Shown here: one piece after another, positions 52,647 through 63,500 of the stretch | How the letters are laid out: each line of letters opens with the position of its first letter | Numbering within the stretch: position 1 is the stretch's first letter | NCBI RefSeq assembly: GCF_023380205.1 | Contig: NZ_CP093361.1 | Location: 744,001-808,000 of the forward strand | Direction of reading: 5' to 3' | From: Nicoliella spurrieriana | Lineage (GTDB): Bacteria > Bacillota > Bacilli > Lactobacillales > Lactobacillaceae | DNA: 64,000 nucleotides | Made by a program: the position numbers and the translations under genes | Notes under the pieces: model-generated | What the model was told of the DNA's origin: nothing | Seen by the model: the letters and a program-made list of their open reading frames with translations, nothing else | Database searches by the model: none

Positions 52647-53423
52647 ATGATGAGCGATAAAAAAGCTTACGACCGGGTCTTAGCGGCCCGTAGTAGTGAT
52701 AAAATTAGTATCCAAAAATTAGTTGCTGGCATCACGGAAGACTTTGTAGAGCTCCATGGTGACCGGGCATACGGTGATGACGATGCGGTTTACGCCGGCA
52801 TCGGGACCTTAAATGGCAAGCCAGTAACGATTGTTGGAATTCAAAAGGGAAATAATAATGAAGAAAACCTTGCGCGTCACTTTGGTTCTGCCGAACCGGA
52901 TGGCTACCGTAAGGCGCTGCGGTTAATGAAGCAGGCGGAAAAGTTTAACCGGCCGATCATCACGTTGATCAATACCCCGGGGGCCTACCCGGGCGTCGAC
53001 GCTGAATACCACGGCCAGGGCTACATGATTGCCCAATCCATCATGCAGGGCTTAAACCTCACCGTCCCTTACATCAGCGTAATCGTTGGTGAAGGGGGCA
53101 GTGGGGGTGCGATTGCACTTGCGGTCGGTGATGAAGTCTGGGCGTTTGAAGATAGTGCGTACTCCGTGCTATCGCCCGAGGGCTTTGCCACCATTTTATG
53201 GAAGGATTCCAGTCGCGCCAAGGAAGCCGCTGAACAAATGGGCTTGACGGCCGAGGAACTCCTGGCTAACCACATTATTGACCGGGTGGTACCCGAAGTG
53301 AAGACCGCTGCTGATGTTGCCGCTTTTAAAACCGCATTAGATGCAAAAATCAAAGAATTAGAGATTAAACCAATCGACCAGCTGCTAGCTGATCGACATG
53401 CCCGCTATCGGAAGTTTAACTAA
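52647..53423 (+). CDS. accA: acetyl-CoA carboxylase carboxyltransferase alpha subunit, 258 aa
   Basis: Crotonase fold with NTPGAYPGVDAEYHGQG, VGEGGSGGAIALAVGD and SVLSPEGFATILWKD. Shorter than the E. coli subunit, as usual in lactobacilli. Two adjacent ATG codons (52647 and 52650) follow AAGGAGG. The second has the better spacing, so the start may be one codon later. Confidence 0.95.
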   Translation: MMSDKKAYDRVLAARSSDKISIQKLVAGITEDFVELHGDRAYGDDDAVYAGIGTLNGKPVTIVGIQKGNNNEENLARHFGSAEPDGYRKALRLMKQAEKFNRPIITLINTPGAYPGVDAEYHGQGYMIAQSIMQGLNLTVPYISVIVGEGGSGGAIALAVGDEVWAFEDSAYSVLSPEGFATILWKDSSRAKEAAEQMGLTAEELLANHIIDRVVPEVKTAADVAAFKTALDAKIKELEIKPIDQLLADRHARYRKFN

Positions 53424-53444
53424 TGAATTGGAGGAAAATAACTC

Positions 53445-54212
53445 ATGGCAGGAATTTTAGATGGTAAAAAGATCGTCGTAATGGGGGTCGCAAATAAAAA
53501 GAGTATCGCTTGGGGTTGTGTGCAAGCATTAATGGATCAAGGGGCCCAAGTCATCTTGACCTACCAAAACGACCGGATGAAGCGGTCATTGGATAAGTTA
53601 CTTTCAGACGTTGACTTACAAATGTTCGAATGTGACGTTGCTGAAGACGCCAACGTTGAAAAGACGTTCACTGCAATCCACGAATCCGTTGGGAACATCG
53701 ACGGGGTCATCCATGCGATTGCATACGCCGATAAGGACACGCTTGAAGGCGGCGTTAAGAACGTTAAGAAGGACGGCTTTAACCTCGCCCAAGACGTTAG
53801 TGCCTACTCATTTATCTCCGTTTCCCGTTACGCTAGTGCCATCATGAACGAAGGCGGTAGCATCCTTACGTTGACCTACATCGGAGCAGTCCGGGCAATT
53901 CCGAACTACAACATGATGGGTGTGGCTAAGGCCGCCTTAGAAGCCGAAGTGCGCTACCTAGCTGCTGAACTTGGGAAGAAACAAAACATCCGGGTCAATG
54001 CCATTTCAGCCGGTGCGATCAAGACGCTAGCAGTGACTGGAATCAAGCACCACGGTGATTTACTTAAGATGTCAGAAGGCTTTACCGTTAATGGGAAGAG
54101 CGTGACCCCAATGGACGTAGGAAAGTCAGCTTCATTCCTATTAAGTGACCTGGCTTCCGGTGTGACCGGTGACATTATCTACGTTGATAACGGGGTTCAC
54201 TTAATCGTATAG
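53445..54212 (+). CDS. fabI: enoyl-ACP reductase, 255 aa
   Basis: SDR enoyl reductase: MGVANKKSIAWG cofactor motif (residues 13-24), DVSAYSFISVSRYA and the FabI-type Tyr155-x6-Lys162 pair in YNMMGVAK. Completes each elongation cycle. ATG follows TGGAGG. Two bases separate its stop from the transferase gene. Confidence 0.95.
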   Translation: MAGILDGKKIVVMGVANKKSIAWGCVQALMDQGAQVILTYQNDRMKRSLDKLLSDVDLQMFECDVAEDANVEKTFTAIHESVGNIDGVIHAIAYADKDTLEGGVKNVKKDGFNLAQDVSAYSFISVSRYASAIMNEGGSILTLTYIGAVRAIPNYNMMGVAKAALEAEVRYLAAELGKKQNIRVNAISAGAIKTLAVTGIKHHGDLLKMSEGFTVNGKSVTPMDVGKSASFLLSDLASGVTGDIIYVDNGVHLIV

Positions 54213-54214
54213 TC

Positions 54215-54793
54215 ATGGTAACGTTAAGAATTGATTCAATTCAAAATCCACGCTACCAAGCAACGTTTGAACGTTACAAATTGGGGAAAAAGTATAATCC
54301 CCGCCAATCAATTGTGGGGACGTATTTGCTAGCCGATTGGTTAGCTGAAACCCCCGCAGTGATAGCAAGTGGCCGGTTATTTGACCACGGTCCACATGGC
54401 AAGCCGCGGTTAAAAAGCGGGGCGCCACAGTACAACCTTGCCAATTCTTATGATAAGGTAGTGCTAGCAGTTGCGGACCAGCCGATCGGCGTGGATTTAG
54501 AAAAAATCCGGCCGTACGACTACCACCGGATCCACCGTGCGTTTCGCCCCGAAGAACTGGATTACCTAGCTGGGCTCTCCGGAGCTGAGCAAGTCCGGGC
54601 GACCTTTAAGATCTGGACGATTAAAGAAGCGGTCTTAAAGTTAGTCGGGATGGGGATTCCCGGTGGCATCCGGAGCATGCAGATTGATTTAAAGACGTTC
54701 GCACATGCGAACCGTTATGGCCAATCAATCCGGTTGTCCCCGTTATACGTCGGAATGGACTATGTCGGGACGATTGCACAATTTGAAGAATAA
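54215..54793 (+). CDS. 4'-phosphopantetheinyl transferase, Sfp-type, 192 aa
   Basis: Magnesium-binding IGVDLEKIRPYD (Asp94, Glu96) and FKIWTIKEAVLKL (Trp134, Lys137, Glu138) are the two Sfp-superfamily signatures. Converts apo-ACP to holo-ACP and is well placed to load the acpP product of the same operon. No clear ribosome binding site, and translation is probably coupled to fabI two bases upstream. N-terminal part is less conserved. Confidence 0.88.
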   Translation: MVTLRIDSIQNPRYQATFERYKLGKKYNPRQSIVGTYLLADWLAETPAVIASGRLFDHGPHGKPRLKSGAPQYNLANSYDKVVLAVADQPIGVDLEKIRPYDYHRIHRAFRPEELDYLAGLSGAEQVRATFKIWTIKEAVLKLVGMGIPGGIRSMQIDLKTFAHANRYGQSIRLSPLYVGMDYVGTIAQFEE

Positions 54794-54814
54794 AGCTTAT
54801 TAGGAGGACCAATA

Positions 54815-55267
54815 ATGGCTGTTTTAGATATTACCGAAATCATGGATTTGATTCCAAACCGCTACCCAATCCTATACATTGACCGGGTAGATGAATTAGT
54901 ACCGGATGAAAAGATCGTAGCCACTAAGAACGTGACGATTAATGAAAACTACTTCCAGGGCCACTTCCCTGGCAACCCCGTGATGCCTGGGGTCTTGATC
55001 ATTGAATCAATGGCCCAAGCCGCATCGATCTTGATTTTGAAGAGTGAAAAGTACAAGGACAAGACCGCCTACATGGGTTCGATCAAGAACGCGAAGTTCA
55101 GAAAGATGGTCCGTCCTGGCGACGTGATCCGCTTTGAAATCACCATGAAGAAACAACACAGTAACATGGGGACCGTTGATTGTATCGCATACGTTGATGA
55201 CAAGAAGGCTTGCCAAGCTGAATTATCATTCATCGTCCCTGACAAGAAACGCCCAGAAGCTGAATAG
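54815..55267 (+). CDS. fabZ: 3-hydroxyacyl-ACP dehydratase, 150 aa
   Basis: Complete hotdog dehydratase: IPNRYPILYIDRVDEL, catalytic His in NYFQGHFPGNPVMPG and Glu in IIESMAQAASIL. This is the intact dehydratase of the operon, in contrast to the earlier FabZ-like gene. ATG follows TAGGAGG. fabF starts 12 bases after its stop. Confidence 0.95.
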   Translation: MAVLDITEIMDLIPNRYPILYIDRVDELVPDEKIVATKNVTINENYFQGHFPGNPVMPGVLIIESMAQAASILILKSEKYKDKTAYMGSIKNAKFRKMVRPGDVIRFEITMKKQHSNMGTVDCIAYVDDKKACQAELSFIVPDKKRPEAE

Positions 55268-55279
55268 GAGGACGCTAAT

Positions 55280-56515
55280 ATGGAACATCGTGTCGCAGTT
55301 GTCGGAATTGGTGCCGTGACCCCACTTGGCAACGACGCTAAGACCTTTTTAGACAATATTTTTGCTAACCAGACGGGAATTGCACCCATTACCCACTTTG
55401 ATGCCACTGATACTGGCATCACGGTCGCTGCTGAAGTGAAGGATTTTGACCCATTGAAGCGGATTCCAAAGAAGGTTTCCAAGCGGATGGATGATTTTTC
55501 CCGCTATGCCGTATACTCAGCCTTCGAAGCCATGGAAATGGCCGGGCTTGAAAAGGGCAGTTACGACCCAGAAGAAATCGGGGTCATCTATGGTTCCGGA
55601 ATCGGTGGCTTGACTACGATTCAAGAACAGGCCATCAAGATGCATGACAAGGGCCCTAAGCGGGTCTCACCATTCTTCGTGCCAAACTCCATCATTAACA
55701 TGGCGGCCGGGAACATTTCGATTAACCTGGATACCCGCAACATTAATGAAGCTGTCGTAACCGCCTGTGCTTCTGGAACCAACGCGATTGGGGATGCCTT
55801 TGAACGGATTAAGATGGGTAAGGCGACCTACATGATCACCGGTGGTTCTGAAGCATCGATCAACGAACTAGGGATTTCCGGGTTCGCTGCGTTGACGGCA
55901 TTGTCAGAATCGACCGACCCCCTTCACGCTTCGATGCCATTCGATAAGAACCGTAACGGGTTCGTGATGGGTGAAGGAGCAGGAACCTTAGTGCTTGAAG
56001 ACTACGACCACGCGGTAAAGCGGGGTGCTAACATCCTCGCTGAAGTGACTGGTTATGGTTCAACTGGGGACGCCTACCACTTAACTGCTCCCCGGCCAGA
56101 CGGAAGCGGAGCCATCAAGGCGATGCAAGAAGCCATCAAGGAAAGTGGGATGACCGAAGCCGACGTTGATTACATCAACGCGCACGGGACCGCGACACCA
56201 GCGAACGACTCTGCTGAATCCGAAGGGATTGCTAAGTTATTCGATGGGGTCAATGACCACTTGAAGGTAAGTAGTACCAAGGGCCAAACTGGCCACGCAC
56301 TGGGTGCCGCCGGTGCATTGGAAGCCGTGATCATGATCGGTGCCATGCAACGCGGGGTGTTACCAGTCAACGTCGGGATGTTTGACCTCGACCCAGAAGT
56401 GAAGACGACCATTGTGACCGATGAGAATAAAAACGCACCGGTAAACTTTGCGTTAAGTAACTCACTTGGGTTCGGTGGCCACAACGCCGTGCTTGCATTT
56501 AAGCGTGCTAAATAA
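55280..56515 (+). CDS. fabF: beta-ketoacyl-ACP synthase II, 411 aa
   Basis: Elongation condensing enzyme with Cys163 in TACASGTNAIG, His residues in NAHGTATPAND and KGQTGHALGAAG, and C-terminal SLGFGGHNAVLAF. Full length. Last gene of the fab/acc operon, followed by a terminator. Its placement at the operon end with fabZ differs from the usual lactobacillus order, where fabF follows fabG. Confidence 0.96.
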   Translation: MEHRVAVVGIGAVTPLGNDAKTFLDNIFANQTGIAPITHFDATDTGITVAAEVKDFDPLKRIPKKVSKRMDDFSRYAVYSAFEAMEMAGLEKGSYDPEEIGVIYGSGIGGLTTIQEQAIKMHDKGPKRVSPFFVPNSIINMAAGNISINLDTRNINEAVVTACASGTNAIGDAFERIKMGKATYMITGGSEASINELGISGFAALTALSESTDPLHASMPFDKNRNGFVMGEGAGTLVLEDYDHAVKRGANILAEVTGYGSTGDAYHLTAPRPDGSGAIKAMQEAIKESGMTEADVDYINAHGTATPANDSAESEGIAKLFDGVNDHLKVSSTKGQTGHALGAAGALEAVIMIGAMQRGVLPVNVGMFDLDPEVKTTIVTDENKNAPVNFALSNSLGFGGHNAVLAFKRAK

Positions 56516-56531
56516 TTGCATATATAATAGA

Positions 56532-56565
56532 AGCTAAATTGATTATCAGTCAATTTGGCTTTTTA
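56532..56565 (+). terminator. fab operon terminator
   Basis: AGCTAAATTGA / TCAATTTGGCT stem followed by TTTTT. Confidence 0.8.
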
Positions 56566-56757
56566 TTTTGAAATTGATCAATTTTTTAAGATTTTGCTCT
56601 GTTATTATGATTTGGTTATGTTATAATACTTATACAATGTTTAAAGGATAAACATTGCCGTAACCGTTATTTTTATTCATTATCTTACACGCTGGTTACG
56701 AAAATTACAGCAATATTAAAGAATGCTTGATATTGTACAAATCACATTTTTTTATGC

Positions 56758-56763
56758 TATAAT
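56758..56763 (+). promoter_or_regulatory. proximal promoter of the giant surface protein gene
   Basis: Extended -10 TGCTATAAT, with TTGTAC 19 bases upstream as a weak -35. Transcripts would start near 56770, just before the first leader hairpin. Confidence 0.5.
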
Positions 56764-56891
56764 ACCAGTTGTTATGTAATTGTTGCATGGCGGTTACATA
56801 ATGCCGATGAGGCATTTTGTTTTGTCCTGTATTAGCATATTAGAAGTAAGGCAATCGTGCCTTGCAAAAATTATTTATGAGGTGATCTTTT

Positions 56892-59800
56892 ATGAAGTTC
56901 AACAAGAACCAATATCGTGTTAATAACGATAAAAAGGTTATGCATAAGAGACACAAACAATGGGTTGTATTATCCACTGTTGCGTTTTCTTTATTAACTT
57001 TCTCAGCTGTTGAAGCAACTTCAGTTAACGCTGATAACGTTTCAACAACTACTACTAGCTCAGCTACCAGCTCAGCTACTTCAAGTGCTACTAGTTCCGC
57101 TACTTCAAGTGCTACTAGTTCCGCTACTTCAAGCGCTACTAGTTCAGCTACTTCATCAAGTGCTACTAGTTCTGATTCATCAGCTACTAGCTCATCAGCT
57201 ACTAGTTCAGTTAGTTCATCAAGTGCTACTAGCTCATCAGCTACTAGTTCAGACGCTTCAAGCGCTACTTCAAGTGCTTCAAGCTCCAGTGCTGCTAGCT
57301 CATCAGCTGCTAGTTCAGTTGCATCTGACTCCCCAGCACAAAAGAAGGCTTACGATGATGCTAAGTTAAGTGCATACCGGACTACTTACTACTCTGCAAA
57401 GAGCGTTTACACTGCTAGCTCCACTAAGGCTAACAAGGCTAGTTACCTTAAGGCCCGTGCTGCTGTTGACAACGTTAAGTACCTATACGCACAAAAGTAC
57501 GATGGTGCTAACGTTTTAACTTATAACTACAACCGGATCTTAGCTGCTGGTAACTACAAGGTTGCTGCTGCTGATCTTAAGCTTTCAAAGGCTAAGACTG
57601 CTGCTGCTAAGAAGTCCGCTAAGAAGTCATTAGCAGCTGCTAAGGCTGACTTAAAGACTTTCAAGGACAACTACGCTAAGGTTGAAAAGTTACGGAAGGC
57701 ATTTAACAAGACTGGTTCATACGACTTAAACGTTACTTTTGACGTTCCAGTTGTACCAAGTAGCTCATCTAGCGAAGCTTCAAGCGCTGCTAGTGCTAAC
57801 ACTCAATCATCCACTGCTTCCAGTGCTTTGACTGATAACCAAGCATTATCAAATGCTTTCGTTAACGCTTACAAGTTAGCACAAAGTGGTTACCAATACC
57901 GTTTTGCTGCTGACTCCTTAGCTTCAGAAGTTGACAAGAACCTATACGGTAACGTATACACTAACAACAACTCCACTAAGAACTTCAGTCAAGCTTACAT
58001 CAATACTCCAGCTGCTGTTAAGTACGCTCGTTTACTTGATCAATTAGCTAACACTGCTGCTACTACTAGTGGTTCAGACAATGCTAGTGTTACTTCACAA
58101 TACGCATCACAAGCTGCTGTTTACGCAAGTGAAGCTAACGCTGGTTTATCAAAGGCTGACTCATCTACTGCTGCATCAGTTGCTTACGCAATCAGTAACT
58201 ATGCTGCTGCTACTGGTTCATCCGTTGCTGTTTCAGTTAACGGTGCTAACCAAGTAGTATTCCTTGGTGCTAAGTCAGGTAACGATGCTCAATACCTTCC
58301 AAACCTATTAAGCAATGCTGCTGGTCTTTACTCAGTAGCTGCTAACAACCTTTCAGCCGCTGTTTCAGCTACTGACTGGGATAAGGCACGTGCTTACGCT
58401 GGCCAAATCTGGGCTTACCAAGGTGGAGACTTCTCAGCTACTCCAAGTGATACTAACTCCGGCGCATCTACTTCAATTGCATACTTCGATAACCCTGTAT
58501 ACAACTTAGGTTCAGATGTTGCTAGTGTATTCGTATCAGCTGGTAACTCATTAGCATCATCAGTTGGTGTTTCAAACACTGCTAGTGCTGCTACAATCTA
58601 CTCAGCAACTTCAAACGTTTACAACCGTTTCGCAACCTTAGGTTACGACCGGAACGTTTACAATGGTGTTGCTAACGATTCTAACTTCGTTGCTTCATCA
58701 AGTGCTGCAGTTTCAAACGCTGTTTCATTAGTTCAATCACTAACTGGTTCAGCATTTGTTGACTACGATAACACTAACGTTTCTACTTCAAATGGTAGTG
58801 CCGTTCTTTCATACGGTGCTGGTAGATACGCTTCACTTGCTGCTAACGGTACTTTAGTTGATGCAAATACTGGTGTTGCTCTTAATACTGCTGATCAATT
58901 AGCAAACAAGGTTAACAATGCTCAATACGTTGCATTGAAGGCTTACACCGTTGCTTCACAAGCTGTTGCTTCAGCTTCATTTGCTTTGTTTGGTAGTGCT
59001 AATACTCTTCCTGCAAGTCAAACTGCAAGTGTATTTGCATCAGTTGCCGCTGCATTTAGCAATGCTAACAGCAATGGTGGTTACAATGCTTTTGCTGCTG
59101 CTAACACTATTAATGGTGTTTCTTCTGCCGCCGGTGATACTGTTACTGCTGGTGTATTAAATACTTTCAAGGGTTCAACTGGTTATGACTTTGCTAGTGC
59201 TGTTAACTCATCTAACTACAGTCTTTACTCTAGTTTAGCAACTTCAGCTGCATCTTCTGCTTCAGTTGCATTTTCATTAGCTAATGTTGGTGGTGCTTCA
59301 CAAGCTTCACTTAACGCTGCATTTAAGTCAATCGTTGCAAACAGCGTTGACTCAATTGCACATTCATTTGCTAACAATGTTAATGCTACCTACAGTGACT
59401 TTGCTAGTGCTGTTAATGGATACAGAGCAAGCAACATCGTCTACACTGATGGTTATGGATACACTCACACTTCTAATGTAGCTGGCGTATATGATGGATT
59501 ATTTATTAACAATAACCCATTATCAGCATCTGCTAAGGACGGTGCTTTAGTTTCTAATGACTATGATGGTTACCACTTAACTGGTGCTACTAGTTCAGCA
59601 GCACTATCATTTGCTGCATCATTTGCTGATTCAGCAAGTGCATCATACCAAGCTGCTAACTCAGCTACTTCAGTTGCTTACTACAGTGCTGCTAGTGCTT
59701 ACACTTCAGCTGCTAACGTATTCTCAGCTGTTCAATCATCTGGTGATACTAATGGTGTTGCTACTGCCGGTGTATACTTCAAGTACAACAATAGTGATGC

Positions 59801-60404
59801 TGCTACTGTTGCAGCTACTACTCCAGCTGGCGCAACTGTTAACACTAACGGAGTTGTTTCACTTGCTGCTGAATACAAAATTGTTGAAGCATTCAATGCT
59901 CCTTCAAGTGCATTCAACTCAGTTGCTAACTTAGTAAGAGCTAACGCTTCAAATGCTAATACAAGTCTTGGTGATTCAGCTGCTGCACTTAATAACTACC
60001 TTCCAGCATTGTCTTCAGCAATTAACTCAGCTGAATACGCTGCTAAGGTTGCCTTCAGTGTTGCTGATGGTGCATGGAGCTCAGCATTTAGTAACTACAA
60101 CAGTTACGCTTCAGAAGCTGCTCAATTTGCTTACAATGCTGCTTCATCAGCTGCATTCTCAAACGCCGCTTCAAATGCTAAGGTTGCTATGGCTTCAGCA
60201 TCTGCTGCTAAGGTAAGTGCTGCTAACGATTACTTCGCTGCTCCTACTTCAGTTGCTAACTCTGCTGCTTCATCAGCTATTGCTCAATTGAACAATGGCT
60301 TCAGCAATGTTACTTCAGCTGAATCAGTTGCTGCTGACGTATTCAACCCATACAATGTTACTTTCTACGCTAACATTAACAACGCTAACAACAACACTAA
60401 GTAA
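56892..60404 (+). CDS. giant Ala/Ser/Asn-rich surface protein, 1170 aa
   Basis: N-terminus with a basic run and HKRHKQWVVLSTVAFSLL, a relative of the YKSGKxW signal and close to that of the surface protein at 33860-35170. A repetitive SSATSSATS segment (about 50-150) is followed by a Lys/Ala/Tyr region (about 150-280) carrying SKAKTAAAKKSAKKSL. The last 880 residues are dominated by Ala, Ser, Asn, Val and Tyr and lack obvious short repeats. There is no LPXTG, no known catalytic motif and no basic tail. Codon use is extreme (GCT, TCA, AAC), suggesting very high expression. Possible adhesin or matrix fibre (inference). ATG follows GAGGTG. Confidence 0.8.
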   Translation: MKFNKNQYRVNNDKKVMHKRHKQWVVLSTVAFSLLTFSAVEATSVNADNVSTTTTSSATSSATSSATSSATSSATSSATSSATSSATSSSATSSDSSATSSSATSSVSSSSATSSSATSSDASSATSSASSSSAASSSAASSVASDSPAQKKAYDDAKLSAYRTTYYSAKSVYTASSTKANKASYLKARAAVDNVKYLYAQKYDGANVLTYNYNRILAAGNYKVAAADLKLSKAKTAAAKKSAKKSLAAAKADLKTFKDNYAKVEKLRKAFNKTGSYDLNVTFDVPVVPSSSSSEASSAASANTQSSTASSALTDNQALSNAFVNAYKLAQSGYQYRFAADSLASEVDKNLYGNVYTNNNSTKNFSQAYINTPAAVKYARLLDQLANTAATTSGSDNASVTSQYASQAAVYASEANAGLSKADSSTAASVAYAISNYAAATGSSVAVSVNGANQVVFLGAKSGNDAQYLPNLLSNAAGLYSVAANNLSAAVSATDWDKARAYAGQIWAYQGGDFSATPSDTNSGASTSIAYFDNPVYNLGSDVASVFVSAGNSLASSVGVSNTASAATIYSATSNVYNRFATLGYDRNVYNGVANDSNFVASSSAAVSNAVSLVQSLTGSAFVDYDNTNVSTSNGSAVLSYGAGRYASLAANGTLVDANTGVALNTADQLANKVNNAQYVALKAYTVASQAVASASFALFGSANTLPASQTASVFASVAAAFSNANSNGGYNAFAAANTINGVSSAAGDTVTAGVLNTFKGSTGYDFASAVNSSNYSLYSSLATSAASSASVAFSLANVGGASQASLNAAFKSIVANSVDSIAHSFANNVNATYSDFASAVNGYRASNIVYTDGYGYTHTSNVAGVYDGLFINNNPLSASAKDGALVSNDYDGYHLTGATSSAALSFAASFADSASASYQAANSATSVAYYSAASAYTSAANVFSAVQSSGDTNGVATAGVYFKYNNSDAATVAATTPAGATVNTNGVVSLAAEYKIVEAFNAPSSAFNSVANLVRANASNANTSLGDSAAALNNYLPALSSAINSAEYAAKVAFSVADGAWSSAFSNYNSYASEAAQFAYNAASSAAFSNAASNAKVAMASASAAKVSAANDYFAAPTSVANSAASSAIAQLNNGFSNVTSAESVAADVFNPYNVTFYANINNANNNTK

Positions 60405-60454
60405 GATTTAATCTTACTTAAAATGTTATTAATAGCTTTATAAAACTTTTCTTC

Positions 60455-60486
60455 AAGGATCTAACTGCGGTTAGGTCCTTTTTTTT
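60455..60486 (+). terminator. rho-independent terminator
   Basis: AAGGATCTAAC / GTTAGGTCCTT stem followed by eight T. Confidence 0.85.
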
Positions 60487-60541
60487 ATGAAATTAATGTA
60501 TAATAGTTAATATAATTGTTTTATAAGTAAGGGGTATTATA

Positions 60542-63500
60542 ATGTTTAAAAAATCGAACGAAAATAAAATTCATTATAGAATGTATAAGTCTGGTAAACA
60601 ATGGATTACTGTTGGAATTGTTACCACTATATTAGGTGTAGGTGCGTTTTCAATTGATAAACAATCCGTACATGCTGATACTAATGAAACGCAAATTGTT
60701 AGTGATAATAACTCAGTTAATACTAATAATAGCACTAATAAATCCAGCTTATCTGATTCAAATGTGAGCAGCGTTAGTTCTATCAGTTCTGTATCTAGTT
60801 CTGAAGCTAGTGTTTCTATTACTAGTATGGCTAATTCACAAGGTGCTAGTAGTTCAGCTGATAGTTTTACTACTTTGAATGATAGTACTGGTTCATCAAT
60901 TAGCTTAGCTAGTTCTTATGCTTCTTCTAAAGTGGACACCACTAACGATTTACTTACCAATACAATTGTTAATCAGAACTTTCATTATAATGTTCCACAG
61001 GGTTACTCTAATGATATTCAAACAATCTTACCCCATACGAATAACAATGGTGTTACTGACTACTACGATATTTATTATTTAAATAATCCCCATCCTAACC
61101 AGGTTTTATTTAGTGATCAATGGTACCATGTAACAACTACAAATTTTAAAACATTTACTCCTTTCGATAGTGCAAACCCCACTAGTGTTAACAATGTTGC
61201 AATTCCTGATCCTGACTATGTAGATTCAAAGGGCAATAATGATGTTGAGGTTGCAGCTAATAATAAGGATGGAATTCCTTGGAATTATGTTGCCACTGGT
61301 TCTGTTATTTATAATAACGGATTATTAACTCGTGATGAATGGGGAAATCCGATTGATACTAATGCTAAATTAGCTTATTTTTCGACCTATACAGGAGTAG
61401 ATCAAAAAATTTATCTTGCATACAGTAATAATGATCAGCAATTTCATCCATATTCAAGCAATCAGGTAATTCAAAAGAGTGATTATGGAATTACTGCTGC
61501 TGATTTTAGAGATATTAATGTTCTTAGATACAATAATAAGTTAATTGCATACATATCTGGTGGTTGGGAAAGAAAAATGTATGTTTTGACTAGTAATGAT
61601 GGTTTAAATTGGTCATATAATCCAGCTAATGATATTAATCTTGATGATGGACATGCAACGGAAGTGGAAACACCAATTATAAAGGTAATCAATGGTCAGG
61701 CATTTATGTTTTATTCTTGGCATGGTGGAAACAGTAGTGGTGATACTAATGATTATCGTGCAAATGGTGCCATTAAGGGTGTCATTGGTAGTGACGGAAT
61801 TTTTAGATTAACTAGTGATAGTAAGCCGTTTGTTGTTGATGGATCTACTTACCGTGGTGATACCTATGCTGGTAATTACACGAATATTGATCCTGATACA
61901 TTAATTAATATTAATTGGTCAGGGAGTTGGATTTATTCTCCATTGAATACGATTAGTGGGTATTCATTTACTAAGCATAGTGGTAGTTTTGCAATGCCAC
62001 GTTTGGTGCAATATATCAATGGTCAGTTAGTTTATACTACGGTTGAACCTAACAATAGTTTGATTGCTAGTTATAATTTATCTAACAACGTTAAAAATCC
62101 CATTCTGGTTGGAAATAATAATAAATTGGATTTGTCGTTTGCTGATTCAAATTCAGATAAGGTTATTACATTGGATCGTTCTAATTCAAAAATTAAGATT
62201 AAAATTAGTAATGGAAAATTAACTGTAAACCGTTATAATGATTTAAAATCATTACTTACAAAAAAAGATACGACTCCAATTTCATTGAATAATATTTCAA
62301 AAGCTGAATTATATATTGATAATTCTACAATTGAGCTATATCTACCTGAAGCAAACAAATCATATAATATCGTTAACCTTAATGATATTCAAAATGAACC
62401 ATATAAATTGACCGTGAATACTGACGCAAGGGTTGATAATTATGAATTTAATACTAATGCACCTGCACTAACTTCTGATAAAATTAATTTAGTTGTTAAA
62501 AATATGAATGCTTATGTTCAGAACGATATTAGTAGTGTAAATTCACTTAATAGTATTATTAATAGTTATTATGCTAATCGGACTAAGGATGCTGACTACG
62601 ATGATCTTAGTGGGAAAGCTAGTGCTGCTGCTAGTGGTTTGAGTGATGCACAAAGTTCACTTTCATTAGCTAACAGTTATGCATCTAAAGCCGATTCATT
62701 ATCTAGTGCCAGTGATGCCAGGGCTGATTTATATTTAGCATTAGCTAGTTCAGCATATGCTAGTGCTTCAAATGCTGAAGACTATGCAACTCAAGATATT
62801 ATGATTGCTAACAATTCAATGGCTGCAAAGGCACCAAGTGCATTTACAAGTGTTGATAATTTAAATACGATAAATGGACGTAATGTTAAGTTTATCAATG
62901 GTCAACAGGTTAATGGTAAGATTATTACTGATCAAGATGGTAATGCACACTATTACGATCCGATTAATGGAAATGAAGTTAAGAATGCTTTTTATGCTAA
63001 TAATGGAAAAACGTATTATTTTGATGAGAATGGTAACATGGTCAAGAACCAACAGTTGCAAATCAATAACTACTACTATTCATTTAATCAAAATGGTGAA
63101 GCATTAACCGGACAGCAAACAATTAATAAACAGGAATATCTCTTTGATAGTAGTGGGGCTCAGATTAGAAATCAAATTGTTAAGAATAATAGTGGTCATT
63201 TCTACTACTACGGTTCAAATGGAGCTTTAGTTACTAAAAGTAGAAATATAAACGGCCAAAAGCTAACAATTAAAAAGAATGGCCAAATCACAAGTAGTAA
63301 TAAGGTACTAACGTTAAATGATTCGATTACAGGTAGAACTGTAGATTACTATATTGGGAAGAACGGGAAAGCAGCTGGTGGAGTTAAGCAAATTGGTAAC
63401 CTACTCTATGATTTTGACAAAGATGGTAAATCAATTAATGGTGTTTTTGTATTGAATTCTAAAAATAATGTTATTGGTTATCGTGATGCTTATGGAGTAA

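Larger units (their letters stand above)
56516..56891 (+). other. 376-bp region with two promoters and hairpin-rich leader
   Basis: After the fab terminator there are two extended -10 promoters (TATAAT at 56622-56627 and 56758-56763). Between them CGTAACC (56659-56665) can pair with GGTTACG (56694-56700). After the second promoter come three hairpins, at 56772-56801, 56800-56816 and 56848-56863, before the ribosome binding site. No gene seen. Confidence 0.6.
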
